Part shown: positions 12,807 through 23,426 of the stretch, in pieces
Layout: every line of letters starts with the position of its first letter
How positions within the stretch are numbered: position 1 is the first letter of the stretch
Origin: Prinia subflava
Lineage: Eukaryota > Chordata > Aves > Passeriformes > Cisticolidae
Length of the DNA stretch: 64,000 nt
Assembly: GCF_021018805.1 (NCBI RefSeq)
Contig: NC_086266.1
Coordinates: 558,001 to 622,000, forward strand
Reading direction: 5' to 3'
The notes under the pieces: model-generated
What the model saw: the letters and a program-made list of their open reading frames with translations, nothing else
Databases searched by the model: none
What the model was told of the DNA's origin: nothing
Made by a program: the position numbers and the translations under genes

Positions 12807-14168
12807 AGCCACAGGGGACGGGAGGGCAGAGCTATGGTGAGAGATGAGTAAGAGGATGAGCTAAAAGCAATTAATGCCAAAGTAGCACCACTATAAAATT
12901 TGTTTGTTGAAAATAGAAAGAATTATTTTTGCTCTCTGGGTGGAGGTCATGAGAGACTGGCCAGCCAAATTATGACTTTTAAATAAAACATCTCTATGAA
13001 AAAAGCTACGAGGAGAATTGTAGATTTTGAATAAACATGTTGCTCAGTATGCAGAAACTGCAGAGAACCAGGGGTCACTCCATATTCTCCTTGTAGACAC
13101 ATTTTCTGTCATCCTTGTTGTTACATTTAATAGACCAGCTGTTAGAGAACTCTTCATGTTTATGCTTAAAGCCTTGCATACTAAAATGCTGAAAGAGAAA
13201 ACTTGCTATTTTTGCAGAAGATTGAAATCAGAGATAAATCTGAGTTGATTTAAAGTAGCCTCTTGAAAACTATATGAAGTAGACTAGGATTTAAAATTAA
13301 TCTTTTCAGTACTATTCTGTACTGAATTGTTTTGTGTATTTTTCTCGAAGTTTAGTTTCCATTTTTACCAGTTAAACAGCTTTGCTATAGCTTATTAAAA
13401 TCATGATGACAAGAGAAACAAATGGGAGAAGGGGTTTGTAAACAGTCAAAAATAAGATCAGTGGCACTTTCCTTTTGCTGGTTGCCAAACTCTCCCTTTT
13501 TACACAGCATTGTCTTTTTACATGGTTAAGGGAACTCTTTTGGAGGCTAAAAGTTGTGTAGAGGAGCTGGATTTTGAAGCTTTTCCTGCCTGGACTGTCA
13601 GAAGCCATCTGTTACCTGCTACGTTTGCCTGATCATTCTGTACATCTCAGCATGACCTTCACAGCCCCGAGAGAACAGCACCCAGGGGGACTGTCCATGC
13701 TGCCCTACGACCCAAAGACCACATTAACTGATTTTCTCCATTTTTCTACAAAATTCACTTGGAGAGAATAGTGATAGAGACATTATTATTGTAATTATTA
13801 GGGCTGGAATACTTGACTATTGTCATAATTGATTGAGGCTGAAGCTCATCTCAAGAAACCAGTTCTAGTGAGCAGGTATTAAAAAGAAAAAATCCACTTT
13901 ATGATTTACATCTAAATGTAAAAGCTGATTTATGTTTTGAATGCATTATAGAGAGATTATTTTACAGAGATGCTGGTGAGTTTAAAGCAAGTGGAAACAA
14001 CCCTTCAGTTAAACAATGGTGAAAAGTGAATTTGATAAACATTTGTATTTATTACCATTTATATTCATTAAATTCAGGGTGTTTCTTTATATCTAGACTT
14101 CTAAAAGGACTTTTGTAAGACTGTCTCCTCACACGTGGTTCACATACCCGTTATTACATTTTACTTAC

Positions 14169-14189
14169 CTGTGTCTTGTGTCTCTGTTC
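14169..14189 (-). CDS. TENM1: TENM1 microexon (window exon 13): splice insert in the NHL propeller
   Basis: A 21-bp microexon encoding (R)-N-R-D-T-R-H-(S), found by searching for the short insert known in the teneurin propeller (site B). The acceptor is CTGCCTTTCCAG|GAACAG and the donor CACAG|GTAAGT is near-perfect. Upstream is a CU-rich tract with a candidate branch point (TTTTAAC or CTGAAC) and a TGC about ten bases from the AG, a setting typical of neuronal microexons. Its frame-neutral skipping changes L-R-NRDTRH-S-T to L-S-T. In teneurins this insert alters partner recognition in trans. Six perfect 24-bp repeats end about 103 bp upstream in the transcript sense. Confidence 0.92.
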
Positions 14190-16279
14190 CTGGAAAGGCA
14201 GTTCAGGGTTAAAAGGAAAGAAAAGACAAGGAATGTTAGTGCTGGACAGAGCTGTGTTCTCTGCCTGAGTGCTCACAGCCCTACTGACAGTACCCCACTA
14301 ACAAACCATTGGTTATCCCCACTAACAAACCATTGGTTATCCCCACTAACAAACCATTGGTTATCCCCACTAACAAACCATTGGTTATCCCCACTAACAA
14401 ACCATTGGTTATCCCCACTAACAAACCATTGGTTATCCTCTCACTTGGTGTTCCTTTCTCTCAAACTGCTCCTTTGCACAGCCCAGTTAATTCTGAACAA
14501 CCAGCACACAGAATCACAGAATTGGTTAGGTGGACATTAAATAAGAGAAATTTCATGTATTTATGTCCAAAACCTTTCCTGCGTTTGCCTTGTCCCTCAA
14601 AGGGAATGGGAGGCCGGGGTGATAATTACAGAGAGTCATTAAGGGCAGCACAGCCCAGCTCGGGCACTCTGTGACTCCAGGTTTGCTCCTGTCTGCTTAA
14701 ACTGAGCCCCATCCGCTGCTGCATGAGGAGCAGTGTAATTGTATTAATTATTAACATGGTAAGTCTGCAGGCCCAGTGCTGTGACCTGACATGATACTCT
14801 GCATGTTTGCTGTGGAATTATGCAGCTTCCTGCAAAAACACCCACCATGGTATATTTTAACTTTTGGAGAAAATGTATGGAAAACCTCACAGGAATAAAA
14901 ATCAGCTTTACTAATTCTGCAGTTTGCAGAAATCCATGTGCAAGGCCTGTTCTAAAGGCCACTTACCAGATCCTATTTAACTGGTGACTAAAAGCGCTTT
15001 GAGCTTTCTGGTTTGACAGCTGGTGACACACACGGCCACAAGGCACCTGCGAGGGGCTCCTTGGCCAGGCCCCAGGGCTCAGGCTCACCTGCTCTCCCAG
15101 GTGAGAGGTGCTGCTGTACCTGAGCTCCAGCATGCCCCAGGCAGGCTGAGGTGCTGTACCTGAGCCCCAGGCAGGCTGAGGTGCCGTACCTGAGCCCCAG
15201 GCAGGCTGAGGTGCCGTACCTGAGCCCCAGGCAGGCTGAGGTGCCGTACCTGAGCCCCAGGCAGGCTGAGGTGCTGTACCTGAGCTTCAGACAGGCTGAG
15301 GTGGTGTACCTGAGCTCCAGCACGCCCCAGGCAGGCTGAGGTGCCGTACCTGAGCTCCGGTCGGGCGGTGTTGGCGTACCTGAGCCCCAGGCAGGCTGAG
15401 GTGCCATACCTGAGCCCCAGGCAGGCTGAGGTGCCATACCTGAGCCCCAGGCAGGCTGAGGTGCCATACCTGAGCCCCAGGCAGGCTGAGGTGCTGTACC
15501 TGAGCTCCAGGCAGGCTGAGGTGCTGTACCTGAGCTCCAGGCAGGCTGAGGTGCTGTACCTGAGCCCCGGTCAGGCGGTGTTGCCGTACCTGAGCTCCAG
15601 GCAGGCTGAGGTGCCATACCTGAGCTCCAGGCAGGCGGTGTTGCCGTACCTGAGCCCCAGGCAGGCTGAGGTGCCGTACCTGAGCTTCAGACAGGCTGAG
15701 GTGCTGTACCTGAGCTTCAGACAGGCTGAGGTGCCGTACCTGAGCCCCAGGCAGGCTGAGGTTCCATACCTGAGCCCCAGGCAGGCTGAGGTGCTGTACC
15801 TGAGCCCCAGGCAGGCTGAGGTGCCGTACCTGAGCCCCAGGCAGGCTGAGGTGCCATACCTGAGCTCCAGGCAGGCGGTGTTGCCGTACCTGAGCTCCGG
15901 TCGGGCGGTGCTGCCGTACCTGAGCTCCAGGCAGGCTGAGGTGCCGTACCTGAGCTCCGGTCGGGCGGTGTTGCCGTACCTGAGCCCCAGGCAGGCTGAG
16001 GTGCCGTAACTGAGCCCCAGGCAGGCGGTGTTGCCGTACCTGAGCTCCAGGCAGGCTGAGGTGCCGTAACTGAGCCCCAGGCAGGCGGTGTTGCCGTACC
16101 TGAGCTCCAGGCAGGCGGTGTTGCCGTACCTGAGCTCCAGGCAGGCTGAGGTGCCATACCTGAGCCCCAAGCAGGCTGAGGTGCCGTACCTGAGCCCCAG
16201 GCAGGCGGTGCTGCCGTACCTGAGCTCCAGGCAGGCTGAGGTGCCGTAACTGAGCCCCAGGCAGGCGGTGTTGCCGTAC
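14190..16279 (-). other. TENM1: TENM1 intron between exon 12 and the propeller microexon
   Basis: A 2.1-kb intron that must be handled correctly for inclusion or skipping of the 21-bp microexon. Its first 1.2 kb is the donor-derived 30-bp array (15116-16290), and it also holds six 24-bp repeats near the microexon (14293-14436). Only about 0.7 kb is non-repetitive. Confidence 0.88.
14293..14436. repeat. 24-bp array, six identical units, just upstream of the propeller microexon
   Basis: Six perfect copies of a 24-bp unit containing AACAAACCATTGGTTATCCC. In the transcript sense the array ends about 103 bases before the microexon acceptor, in the zone where splicing regulators of microexons usually bind. 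Perfect identity suggests very recent expansion. Its effect is unknown. Confidence 0.95.
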
Positions 16280-16290
16280 CTGAGCTCCAG
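15116..16290 (-). repeat. 30-bp minisatellite derived from the exon 12 5' splice site, 39 units
   Basis: On the minus strand each unit carries the exon end plus donor (consensus CTGGAGCTCAGGTACGGC) and then a variable part encoding TSACL or NTACL. Units are exactly 30 bp apart except for two 40-bp steps near the distal end. I count 39 boundary copies; 36 keep AG|GT (including the authentic site at 16280), and three (16010, 16070, 16250) have AG|TT. About six copies read GTATGG instead of GTACGG. The unit length is a multiple of three, so all donors share the same phase. Confidence 0.95.
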
Positions 16291-16529
16291 CACGCTGACG
16301 GTGCTCCCCGAGGGCAGCAGGCGCCGCACCAGGTTGAAGTCCCCGACGTAGAGGCTGCCGTCGGGCGCGGCCGCCAGCGCCACGGGCGCGAAGAGCTTTG
16401 CGGCCAGCGCGGGCCCGGCGCAGGCGGCGCAGGCCACGGCGCGCTGCTGCCCCGTGCCCATCACCGTGGAGATGACGGGCGGCTGCTGCGACAGGAACAC
16501 GTTCTCCCCGTCCCCTTTGTGCACGATGC
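16280..16529 (-). CDS. TENM1: TENM1 exon (window exon 12): first NHL blades of the beta-propeller; its donor is tandemly amplified
   Basis: A 250-bp exon with acceptor TCCTTCAG|GCATCG. It encodes [80 protein letters not shown] and LEL(R). The NHL propeller carries adhesion and latrophilin-binding surfaces in teneurins. The authentic end is taken as GAGCTCAG|GTACGG at 16280, because this stops exactly where the family sequence requires and gives the phase (AG|G) the 21-bp microexon needs. Immediately after it, the boundary is repeated about 38 times in 30-bp units. The exon is extremely GC-rich, and several Ser/Asn positions of the family are Ala here ([12 protein letters not shown]). Which donor is used in vivo is untested. 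Confidence 0.9.
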
Positions 16530-18310
16530 CTGAAGGAGGGCATGGAGAAAACACACACCAGACAAGCAAATGCATTCACACCGCTCTGGGTTCTGGATCA
16601 CAAAATCCTCTGCAAAACCGATTACCCAAACAGCCACAAACAGCTGATATTTTACAGACCATCACAGGGCTCCACTGACCTTTCCCCATCTCGCTCACCC
16701 CAAGCTTTGCTGTCACCATTTCATTGAGCAGTGGCTATTTTAAAGCCAACATCAGGAGGGGAACTCATGGTTGGTTAATGCTCTAACAAATTGACTGCTA
16801 ATTGCAGTGCTATCTGATTTCTTGGGGATTACTGCTTTAATATTCATTTTATTCATAAATTTTTATTAGGAAGCAGAGGAATTTCTTAGGCAGTTTGAAT
16901 ATTTAATTAAAGGAGATTAATAGCAGGACCACTATGCATTTTTCAGAGAAGAGCACCAAGTGGCAGTGCAAAATCAATATTCAAATTCAGCTGTGAGTCC
17001 TTCATGGTCTATGAAAATGGTGCCAAGTGCAGCAAAGCCGAGTTAAGAGTCAAGCAGCAATTGTGAGGCACAGTGATTGTCTCCCCAGCAGAAACATCCT
17101 CCCTTCTGCCACAAAGGCTAAGGCAGTGTCTTCCAGCACTGCATGCAGCACACATTATTCAAAGTCTCCACTGGTACTGATACCAGGACTAGTACAAAGA
17201 TGCATTTTCTCAAGCTGACAGCTACAGTGTTTATTTTAAGTAACAATGAGGTAATATATTTAGGCAGTATCTCTGAAGCGACAGGTGACTGCAAGAATTT
17301 GGCCACTGCAAACAGAAGATAGGTGCTCTGTTAGATCCTGGTCCAAAATTTCTGCTTTCCCCTGGAAGGCCCAGTGCCTCATCAGAAAACTGGCACTATT
17401 AAAGGAACAAACACAGGGGAATTTACTTTCTGGAGGACTCGTGCTGGGAAATGAGAATATTCTAGAAGTACATGTTGAGACATGTCTGAGTTTTCCCAGC
17501 GTATAGCAAATGTATTCATGTATTGTCTCTACCAACTTTTGTCTGAACCATTTTTGGGACTTTCAGGTAAATCTGAAGATAAAATTCACCTTAGAAATTT
17601 GTGAATGTTACCACAGCTATTTTGCAGGGAATTATATTTTTAAAAAATTATTTATGAACAATAGAGGACAGAATGCATAGATTGGAAATATGCCTGTAAA
17701 ATAAATGGCAATATTCTCTCTTATGCAGTGGATAAAAATGCTATGAAATGAAGATGCTGCCCTTTATCTGAAATTACAATGTTAAGGTAATCTTTCAACA
17801 TCCTCTTACAAATGCCAGTAAATAATTAGAGCTCTGGAGAATATCTTTTGCTGTCAATAAATGTAAGTGTGTGCTTAATATCAGGCTTTCAAGCTGCTGC
17901 TTTAAATTTAGTTGATTATTGCTCTGTTGCACTGGGCTTGAAATTACCTTTAAGCATAAAGTCCCTCTAAAACTACTCCTCCTTGCCCCAGATAAATAGA
18001 AACGGAATCAGTGCACTTGCCCATCAGAAAAAATTAATTCAACTAACACCCTGAAAATTTGGTTAATAGCACATTCATTGGTATTCATGAGATACAGGTG
18101 TCTGTAAAAGACCTCAGTGTAGGAACTGATATTTATGGTATCTGTTCTCTTCTTGATGATGAGAAGTGCCCTGATGATCCTCCAGACTGACAGAAACTGC
18201 CCCCAGTGCCTCTCCAGGGGCCAGGGGTGGGTGCTCAGGGCTGTGCCAGCCCTCAGCAGCCTCTGGACGTCCCTGCGTGGCCGCTGTCACCGGCTGGGAG
18301 GGTGGCACGC

Positions 18311-18530
18311 CAGCTCAGCTCAGCTCGGCTCGGCTCGGCTCGGCTCAGCTCAGCTTGGCTCAGCCCAGCTCGGCTCAGCTCGGCTCAGCTCGGCTCGGCT
18401 CAGCCTGGCTCGGCTCGGCTCAGCTCGGCTCAGCTCAGCTCAGCTCAGCTCAGCTCAGCTCAGCTCAGCTCAGCTCAGCCCAGCCCAGCTCAGCTCAGCT
18501 CAGCTCAGCCCAGCCCAGCCCAGCTCAGCC
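18311..18530. repeat. Pentanucleotide array (CAGCT/CGGCT)n
   Basis: About 44 pentamers on the plus strand, switching between AGCTC, GGCTC and GCCCA versions. All three frames are open, giving Ser-Ala-Gln-Leu-type artefact proteins. Confidence 0.95.
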
Positions 18531-18686
18531 GTGCCTCTGGCCCCTCCTGCCCTGTGTCTCTCAGGTGTTTGGAGGGCTGCAGCTCCCCCTGACCCCGGCC
18601 TGGATGGGCAGAGCGGGGCAGGCGAGGAAGAGGAGCAGGGTGAGGAGGGGCACCGGGCACGGGGCTGGCAGCTCCTGTGCCCCACA

Positions 18687-19008
18687 GGGATGGGGTGGGA
18701 TGGGATGGGATGGGATGGGATGGGATGGGATGGGATGGGATGGGATGGGATGGGATGGGATGGGATGGGATGGGATGGGATGGGATGGGATGGGATGGGA
18801 TGGGAGGGGAGGGGAGGGGAGGGGATGGGATGGGATGGGATAATGGGATGGGATGGGATGGGATGGGATGGGATGGGATGGGATGGGATGGGATGGGATG
18901 GGATGGGATGGGATGGGATGGGATGGGATGGGATGGGAGGGGAGGGGAGGGGAGGGGAGGGGAGGGGATGGGATGGGGTGGGGTGGGGTGGGATGGGATG
19001 GGATGGGA
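18687..19008. repeat. Pentanucleotide array (GGGAT)n with GGGAG and GGGGT blocks
   Basis: Over 60 pentamers. The plus strand, which is the transcription template, has a GGG triplet every five bases, a pattern compatible with G-quadruplex formation. The RNA would be C-rich. One interruption (TAATGGG) occurs near 18841. Confidence 0.95.
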
Positions 19009-20298
19009 GCCTTGGTCACACCCCTGAGCTCAGGAGAGCCCTGCCTGGCTGTGCCTGGACGCGCTCAGGGTCCCAGGACAGGGCAGTGCCCGCGGGGGAA
19101 CTGCAGCAGGAACCACTGCAGCCAGACACTGACACAAACTGGAGTTACTGCCAGCAGTCAGGCTGGAAATTAAACTGTGCAAGTGGTAAATTGGCACTGA
19201 GGAGCAGACTGTGGGACTCACAGCTGGGGGCTCAGCTGACTGAGGTCAGATTTCTCTTTGTAAAATGTCAATAGCTGGCATTTAAAAGAGACAATCTATA
19301 CAAACCAGTAAGACAGGGAATGAAAGAACTGCTGTTTAAAATGTCAAACTATTTTAAATCAAAACAGAAATCCAGATAATTTACAAACTAAATCTGACCT
19401 TTTGTATTTGGGATATTTATACTGTAGCTGTGCATTCAGCAACAGAACTTGTAAAACTTGAGAGCCAGACATCTGTGCGTGAATCTTCATCAACAGAAGT
19501 TTGCAGATGGAAATAGATTTTATTGGACTGACTCTCAGCTGGAGCAAATTGAGAGAACTTTACTGAATCCAACACTCTGTTGACTTACAAGTGCTAAATT
19601 CTAACCTCAAGTTTCTCTTCTCCTGGACAATGAGATATCATCAAAACCATATATAGTTACCATAATTTATCTACAGGTATTGTTTTAATAATTTAGTCCC
19701 ACTAGCTCCACTAGTCATAGATGTTCATGGAGGAAAAGAAACCTCCCTAGGTGTAAAATAAAAGCAAAGAGAAAAAATCTTCACGCCTCCATGCTTGGAG
19801 AGTATCTCTGCAGGGTCAGTGTGTGACACCAAAGCATTTACAGTTTTTTACTAACGCCTTGCAATGTGCTGGCACTGGGGAGTGGCTGCTGGGGGGGCTC
19901 TGGAGCCCTGGCTGGGATCAGGCACCCCTGACTGCCCGGGGCTGTGCAGAGGCAGAGGCAGGCACAGGAGGAATCAGGGTAACACCACAGACAGAGCTGA
20001 AATGTGGCACTTCTGCAGCACAGAGTGAGGGAGAACCAGAGCAGTTTGCCCTTCCCCATCCCAGTGACCACACTGTGCCAGCGATCCCAGGTCAGTGATA
20101 TTAATGTCTAAACCCTGGGAGCCACAACATTAAAAACATCCCTTCAGATGGCATTTACAGTTCAGCTCTCAATAAATGAGGGTGCACATTCAAAGAGGAT
20201 TACACATTAGCAAGTGTAGCACTTAAAATCTGAACAATTAATTCCTTTAAAATTTGTATTCCCCTTCTGCATGGGCAGTTAATAAAGGAGGGACTTAC

Positions 20299-20442
20299 CA
20301 CTTTGTGGATTCAATACATGGTGTTTGTTTATAGACCAGCCACCCAGATTTGAAGCATCCATTTCAAAGCCTTGAAGGATTACTGTTCTCTTCTCCCACA
20401 GAATAAAATCAGGACATGTTTCATATTCATATCCCACCGACA
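20299..20442 (-). CDS. TENM1: TENM1 exon (window exon 11): FN-plug to propeller junction
   Basis: A 144-bp exon with acceptor GTTTGCAG|TGTCGG and donor AAAGTG|GTAAGT, phase 1 on both sides. It encodes [40 protein letters not shown] and HHVLNPQS-G. This matches the segment preceding the first NHL blade in teneurins with very few changes. AT-rich third positions contrast with the GC-rich next exon (16280-16529). Confidence 0.93.
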
Positions 20443-21470
20443 CTGCAAACAAATAATTAAAGATCTCTCAGTCTACCTATTTCTCAGTGAACTGCCAGGC
20501 AGTTTTTCATTCCAGGTTTTGATATTCATCTGTCAGGTAATGATGCCACTAATTTTCCTCTGCCTGATTGCTATTGTTGTATGGTATTCTTTGAAAAAAA
20601 GGTGTTAAGAGATTAGGATGTTATTGCAGCTATAGTTACTACTGCTTCAAAGGAGAAAATTGTCTGTGGTATCAGTTATGGATTTCATAAGGTTATAAAT
20701 CTCCTCCAATGACTACTGACTTGATTGTTTATTGCATTTCTGCTAATTACCTGAATAACAGCCTAAATACAAAAGAATCCATGCTATAACAAATTGGTTT
20801 TAATTTGTTTGCTGACTGTAAAAAGGATAGTTAGGCAGAAATGGATTGACAAGCTGAATATTTCTAGAATTACACATTTATCTTAACAGGCTTGCACAAT
20901 ATAAAAATACCTGATGAAAAATCTTGAATTTCCCTAAGGATGGTGGGTCTTAGGAACTCAAACTGATTAAAACACTTTTTCTTTAGTTCTTCCATAAAGC
21001 AAAACAAAACTTCATAATTTTGACATCTGTAATATACCAACCTTTCAAAAAATTATTTATCTCTAACTTTACTAGATTTCAGTGAAACTCATTTATGAAA
21101 GAAGAGTATTTTTTTGACACCAAAAAGAAATTAAAATCTCTGTCAGCTTACCCTCATTGTGGGGTGTTATTTTCTGATCCAATTAATTTATAGCACTTTT
21201 CTGAGGTGACAGAAATTTCACTGCATGAACGTGGACTTTAGTGCCTATGGTGTCAGACTTTAGGAGTCAGCAAGTACTGCTCTTTGCAGTCCCAAAATGG
21301 ATTTCAAAAGAGCCACTGATCATCTGCACCAAACCCCAATTCTTTTCATACAGCTGCTGAGAAGAATAATCAGTGCCAGACCTGCAGCTTGAGGGCTGCT
21401 GCCAAAACACAGGTCAGGAACAGAGGACAGTGAGGCAGACAGAGACCAGGAGTGCAACCTCCCCTGAAAA

Positions 21471-21810
21471 CCTGTCCTTACCTGTCCTTACCTGTCCTCA
21501 CCTGTCCTTACATGTCCTCACCTGTCCTTACCTGTCCTTACCTGTCCTTACCTGTCCTTACCTGTCCTTACCTGTCCCCACCTGTCCTCACCTGTCCTTA
21601 CCTGTCCTCACCTGTCCTCACCTGTCCTTACATGTCCTCACCTGTCCTTACCTGTCCTCACCTGTCCTCACCTGTCCTTACATGTCCTCACCTGTCCTTA
21701 CCTGTCCTTACCTGTCCTTACCTGTCCTCACCTGTCCTTACCTGTCCTTACCTGTCCTCACCTGTCCTTACCTGTCCTTACCTGTCCTCACCTGTCCTCA
21801 CCTGTCCTTA
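21471..21810 (-). repeat. 10-bp array of near-consensus 5' splice sites, about 34 units
   Basis: On the plus strand the units read CCTGTCCTTA or CCTGTCCTCA. On the transcribed strand this is CAGGTAAGGA or CAGGTGAGGA, so almost every unit carries CAG|GTAAGG or CAG|GTGAGG, matching the donor consensus at most positions. Three units have ATG in place of AGG at the junction (ACATGTAAGG). The array lies in the intron, well away from either exon. Confidence 0.95.
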
Positions 21811-21877
21811 CCCTGGGCAGACCCAGACACACCCGGCACAGGCAGGGCTGCAGAGCCCCCAGCCCAGGAGGGGACAG

Positions 21878-22135
21878 CCCTGCAACCCCTGCACAGCCCT
21901 GCAACCCCATCACAGCCCTGCACAGCCCTGCAACCCCTGCACAGCCCTGCAACCCCATCACAGCCCTGCACAGCCCTGCAACCCCTGCACAGCCCTGCAA
22001 CCCCATCACAGCCCTGCACAGCCCTGCAACCCCTGCACAGCCCTGCAACCCCTGCACACCCCTGCACAGCCCTGCACAGCCCAGGAGGGGCCAGCCCTGC
22101 ACAGCCCTGCAACCCCTGCACACCCCTGCTGCAGG
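21878..22135. repeat. C-rich minisatellite, about 39-bp higher-order unit
   Basis: Built of CCCTGCACAGCCCTGCAACC-type blocks alternating with CCCATCACAG blocks, repeating about every 39 bp for several copies and then decaying. On the transcribed strand it offers many GTTGCAG/GTGCAG trinucleotide ends, but without strong pyrimidine tracts. Confidence 0.9.
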
Positions 22136-23100
22136 GCTGCAGGGCTGCATGAAGCTGCACAGGAGCTCACGGAGCACTGCACTGAAATCCTCTCCTCGTG
22201 CTGCAGCACAGGGGGACGTGGGCTTCACCCCTGGGCTCTGGTGTGCAGCATGCACAGGGTGTTTACTGACCCAGAACAGAAACTGCTGCTGTGTCACCTC
22301 GGTGTGACTCTGAGGAAAGGGCCTCAGTGAGGAGCCTGGGACTGGCCACATGCCAGCAAACATTTCTCCAAGTTTAAACAGAACCATTTGCATGTGGAAA
22401 TATGCTCAGAAAGTCTTGTTTTCTGTAACTGGTTATGTGATCAGGGCTGCCAATAACCCCGAAGAAAAATATAGATGTTTATAGTACTTGGAAAACAAAA
22501 GCAGATGGTTATAATCCTGACTTCCAGGACTTCAACCTGCTCCAATTTAATTTAATTTAAATGAAAATGGAACAGAATGCATTATTAAATGTTGCTAATA
22601 TACTGGCAGAAGAAACTATTTTTGACAAAAATTCATGTGCTGGATGCAGATAAAGGTCCCTGAGTAACTACAGTGTGCCAAATTAAATAAAGCTTTATTG
22701 GAATCTAACAAACCATGCTAGTAATGCTTTTAAAATGTCAAGATTTTTGCCCCTCTTTGGAAAGAAGCATAGTTAACCTAAACTTGAATAAAAAAAAATA
22801 AGCATCAATTAAATAATTTAGAAGTTGTTATTCAGCACTATTGTGTAAGCTTTATTAATCTTGAAACACATGAAGCTTATCTAGTCCTAATTTGGGACAC
22901 TGACTGCACTATCATTTCATGAGGTGCTATGTATCTGAATTAAAACATTTTAAATCTGGATGTGCACTGGACTCCTCAGTCACTGGAGGACTCTTACAGG
23001 ATGCAGAGGGAGCAGGGTACACTGTTCCCTCTGCAGCAGGAGGCAGTGCCAGCCCTGCACACAGGGCACAGCAGGCTGTGCTGAGGAGAGCCCCAGGGGC

Positions 23101-23426
23101 CACCTGGGACACACCTGGGACCCACCTGGGACACACCTGGGACCCACCTGGGACACACCTGGGACACACCTGGGACCCACCTGGGACCCACCTGGGACAC
23201 ACCTGGGACACACCTGGGACACACCTGGGACCCACCTGGGACCCACCTGGGACACACCTGGGACCCACCTGGGACCCACCTGGGACCCACCTGGGACACA
23301 CCTGGGACACACCTGGGACACACCTGGGACCCACCTGGGACACACCTGGGACCCACCTGGGACACACCTGGGACCCACCTGGGACCCACCTGGGACCCAC
23401 CTGAGACACACCTGGGACCCACCTGG
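23101..23426 (-). repeat. 11-bp array of donor-like motifs, about 30 units
   Basis: Plus-strand units read CACCTGGGACA or CACCTGGGACC. The transcribed strand gives CCCAGGTGTGT and CCCAGGTGGGT, that is CAG|GTGTGT and CAG|GTGGGT. The 11-bp period means successive sites change phase, unlike the 30-bp array at 15116. The array is in the same intron as the 10-bp donor-like array. Confidence 0.95.

Larger units (their letters stand above)
11464..14168 (-). other. TENM1: TENM1 intron between the propeller microexon and exon 14
   Basis: A 2.7-kb intron starting with a strong donor GTAAGT. It contains the 20-bp array at 12565-12806 and a 21-bp inverted repeat at 11898-11990. No other structure was recognised. 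Confidence 0.8.
16530..20298 (-). other. TENM1: TENM1 intron between exons 11 and 12
   Basis: A 3.8-kb intron. It contains a CTCAG/CTCGG pentamer array (18311-18530) and a GGGAT pentamer array (18687-19008) about 160 bp apart. The remaining sequence is AT-rich with no recognised element. Confidence 0.8.

Noticed and set aside
12565..16290. Regularly repeated units that could suggest a CRISPR array
   Set aside because: Units are directly abutting with no unique spacers, in a vertebrate intron; they are minisatellites.
15116..16290. The donor array as a pure assembly artefact
   Set aside because: Units differ from each other in a patterned way (AG|TT losses, GTATGG variants, two 40-bp steps), which is not expected from copied reads, although the exact unit number could still be wrong.
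15287..16579. A 430-codon minus-strand frame and a 334-codon frame overlapping exon 12
   Set aside because: The 334-codon frame is exon 12 reading on into the 30-bp array; the 430-codon frame is another register of the same repeat. Neither is called as a gene, although in-frame donor use is raised as a finding.
18687..19008. Telomere-like repeat
   Set aside because: The unit is GGGAT (5 bp), not the vertebrate telomeric TTAGGG hexamer.
18135..19274. A 379-codon plus-strand frame
   Set aside because: It spans the two pentanucleotide arrays and encodes Ser-Ala-Gln-Leu and Gly-Trp-Asp-Met repeats with no family resemblance.
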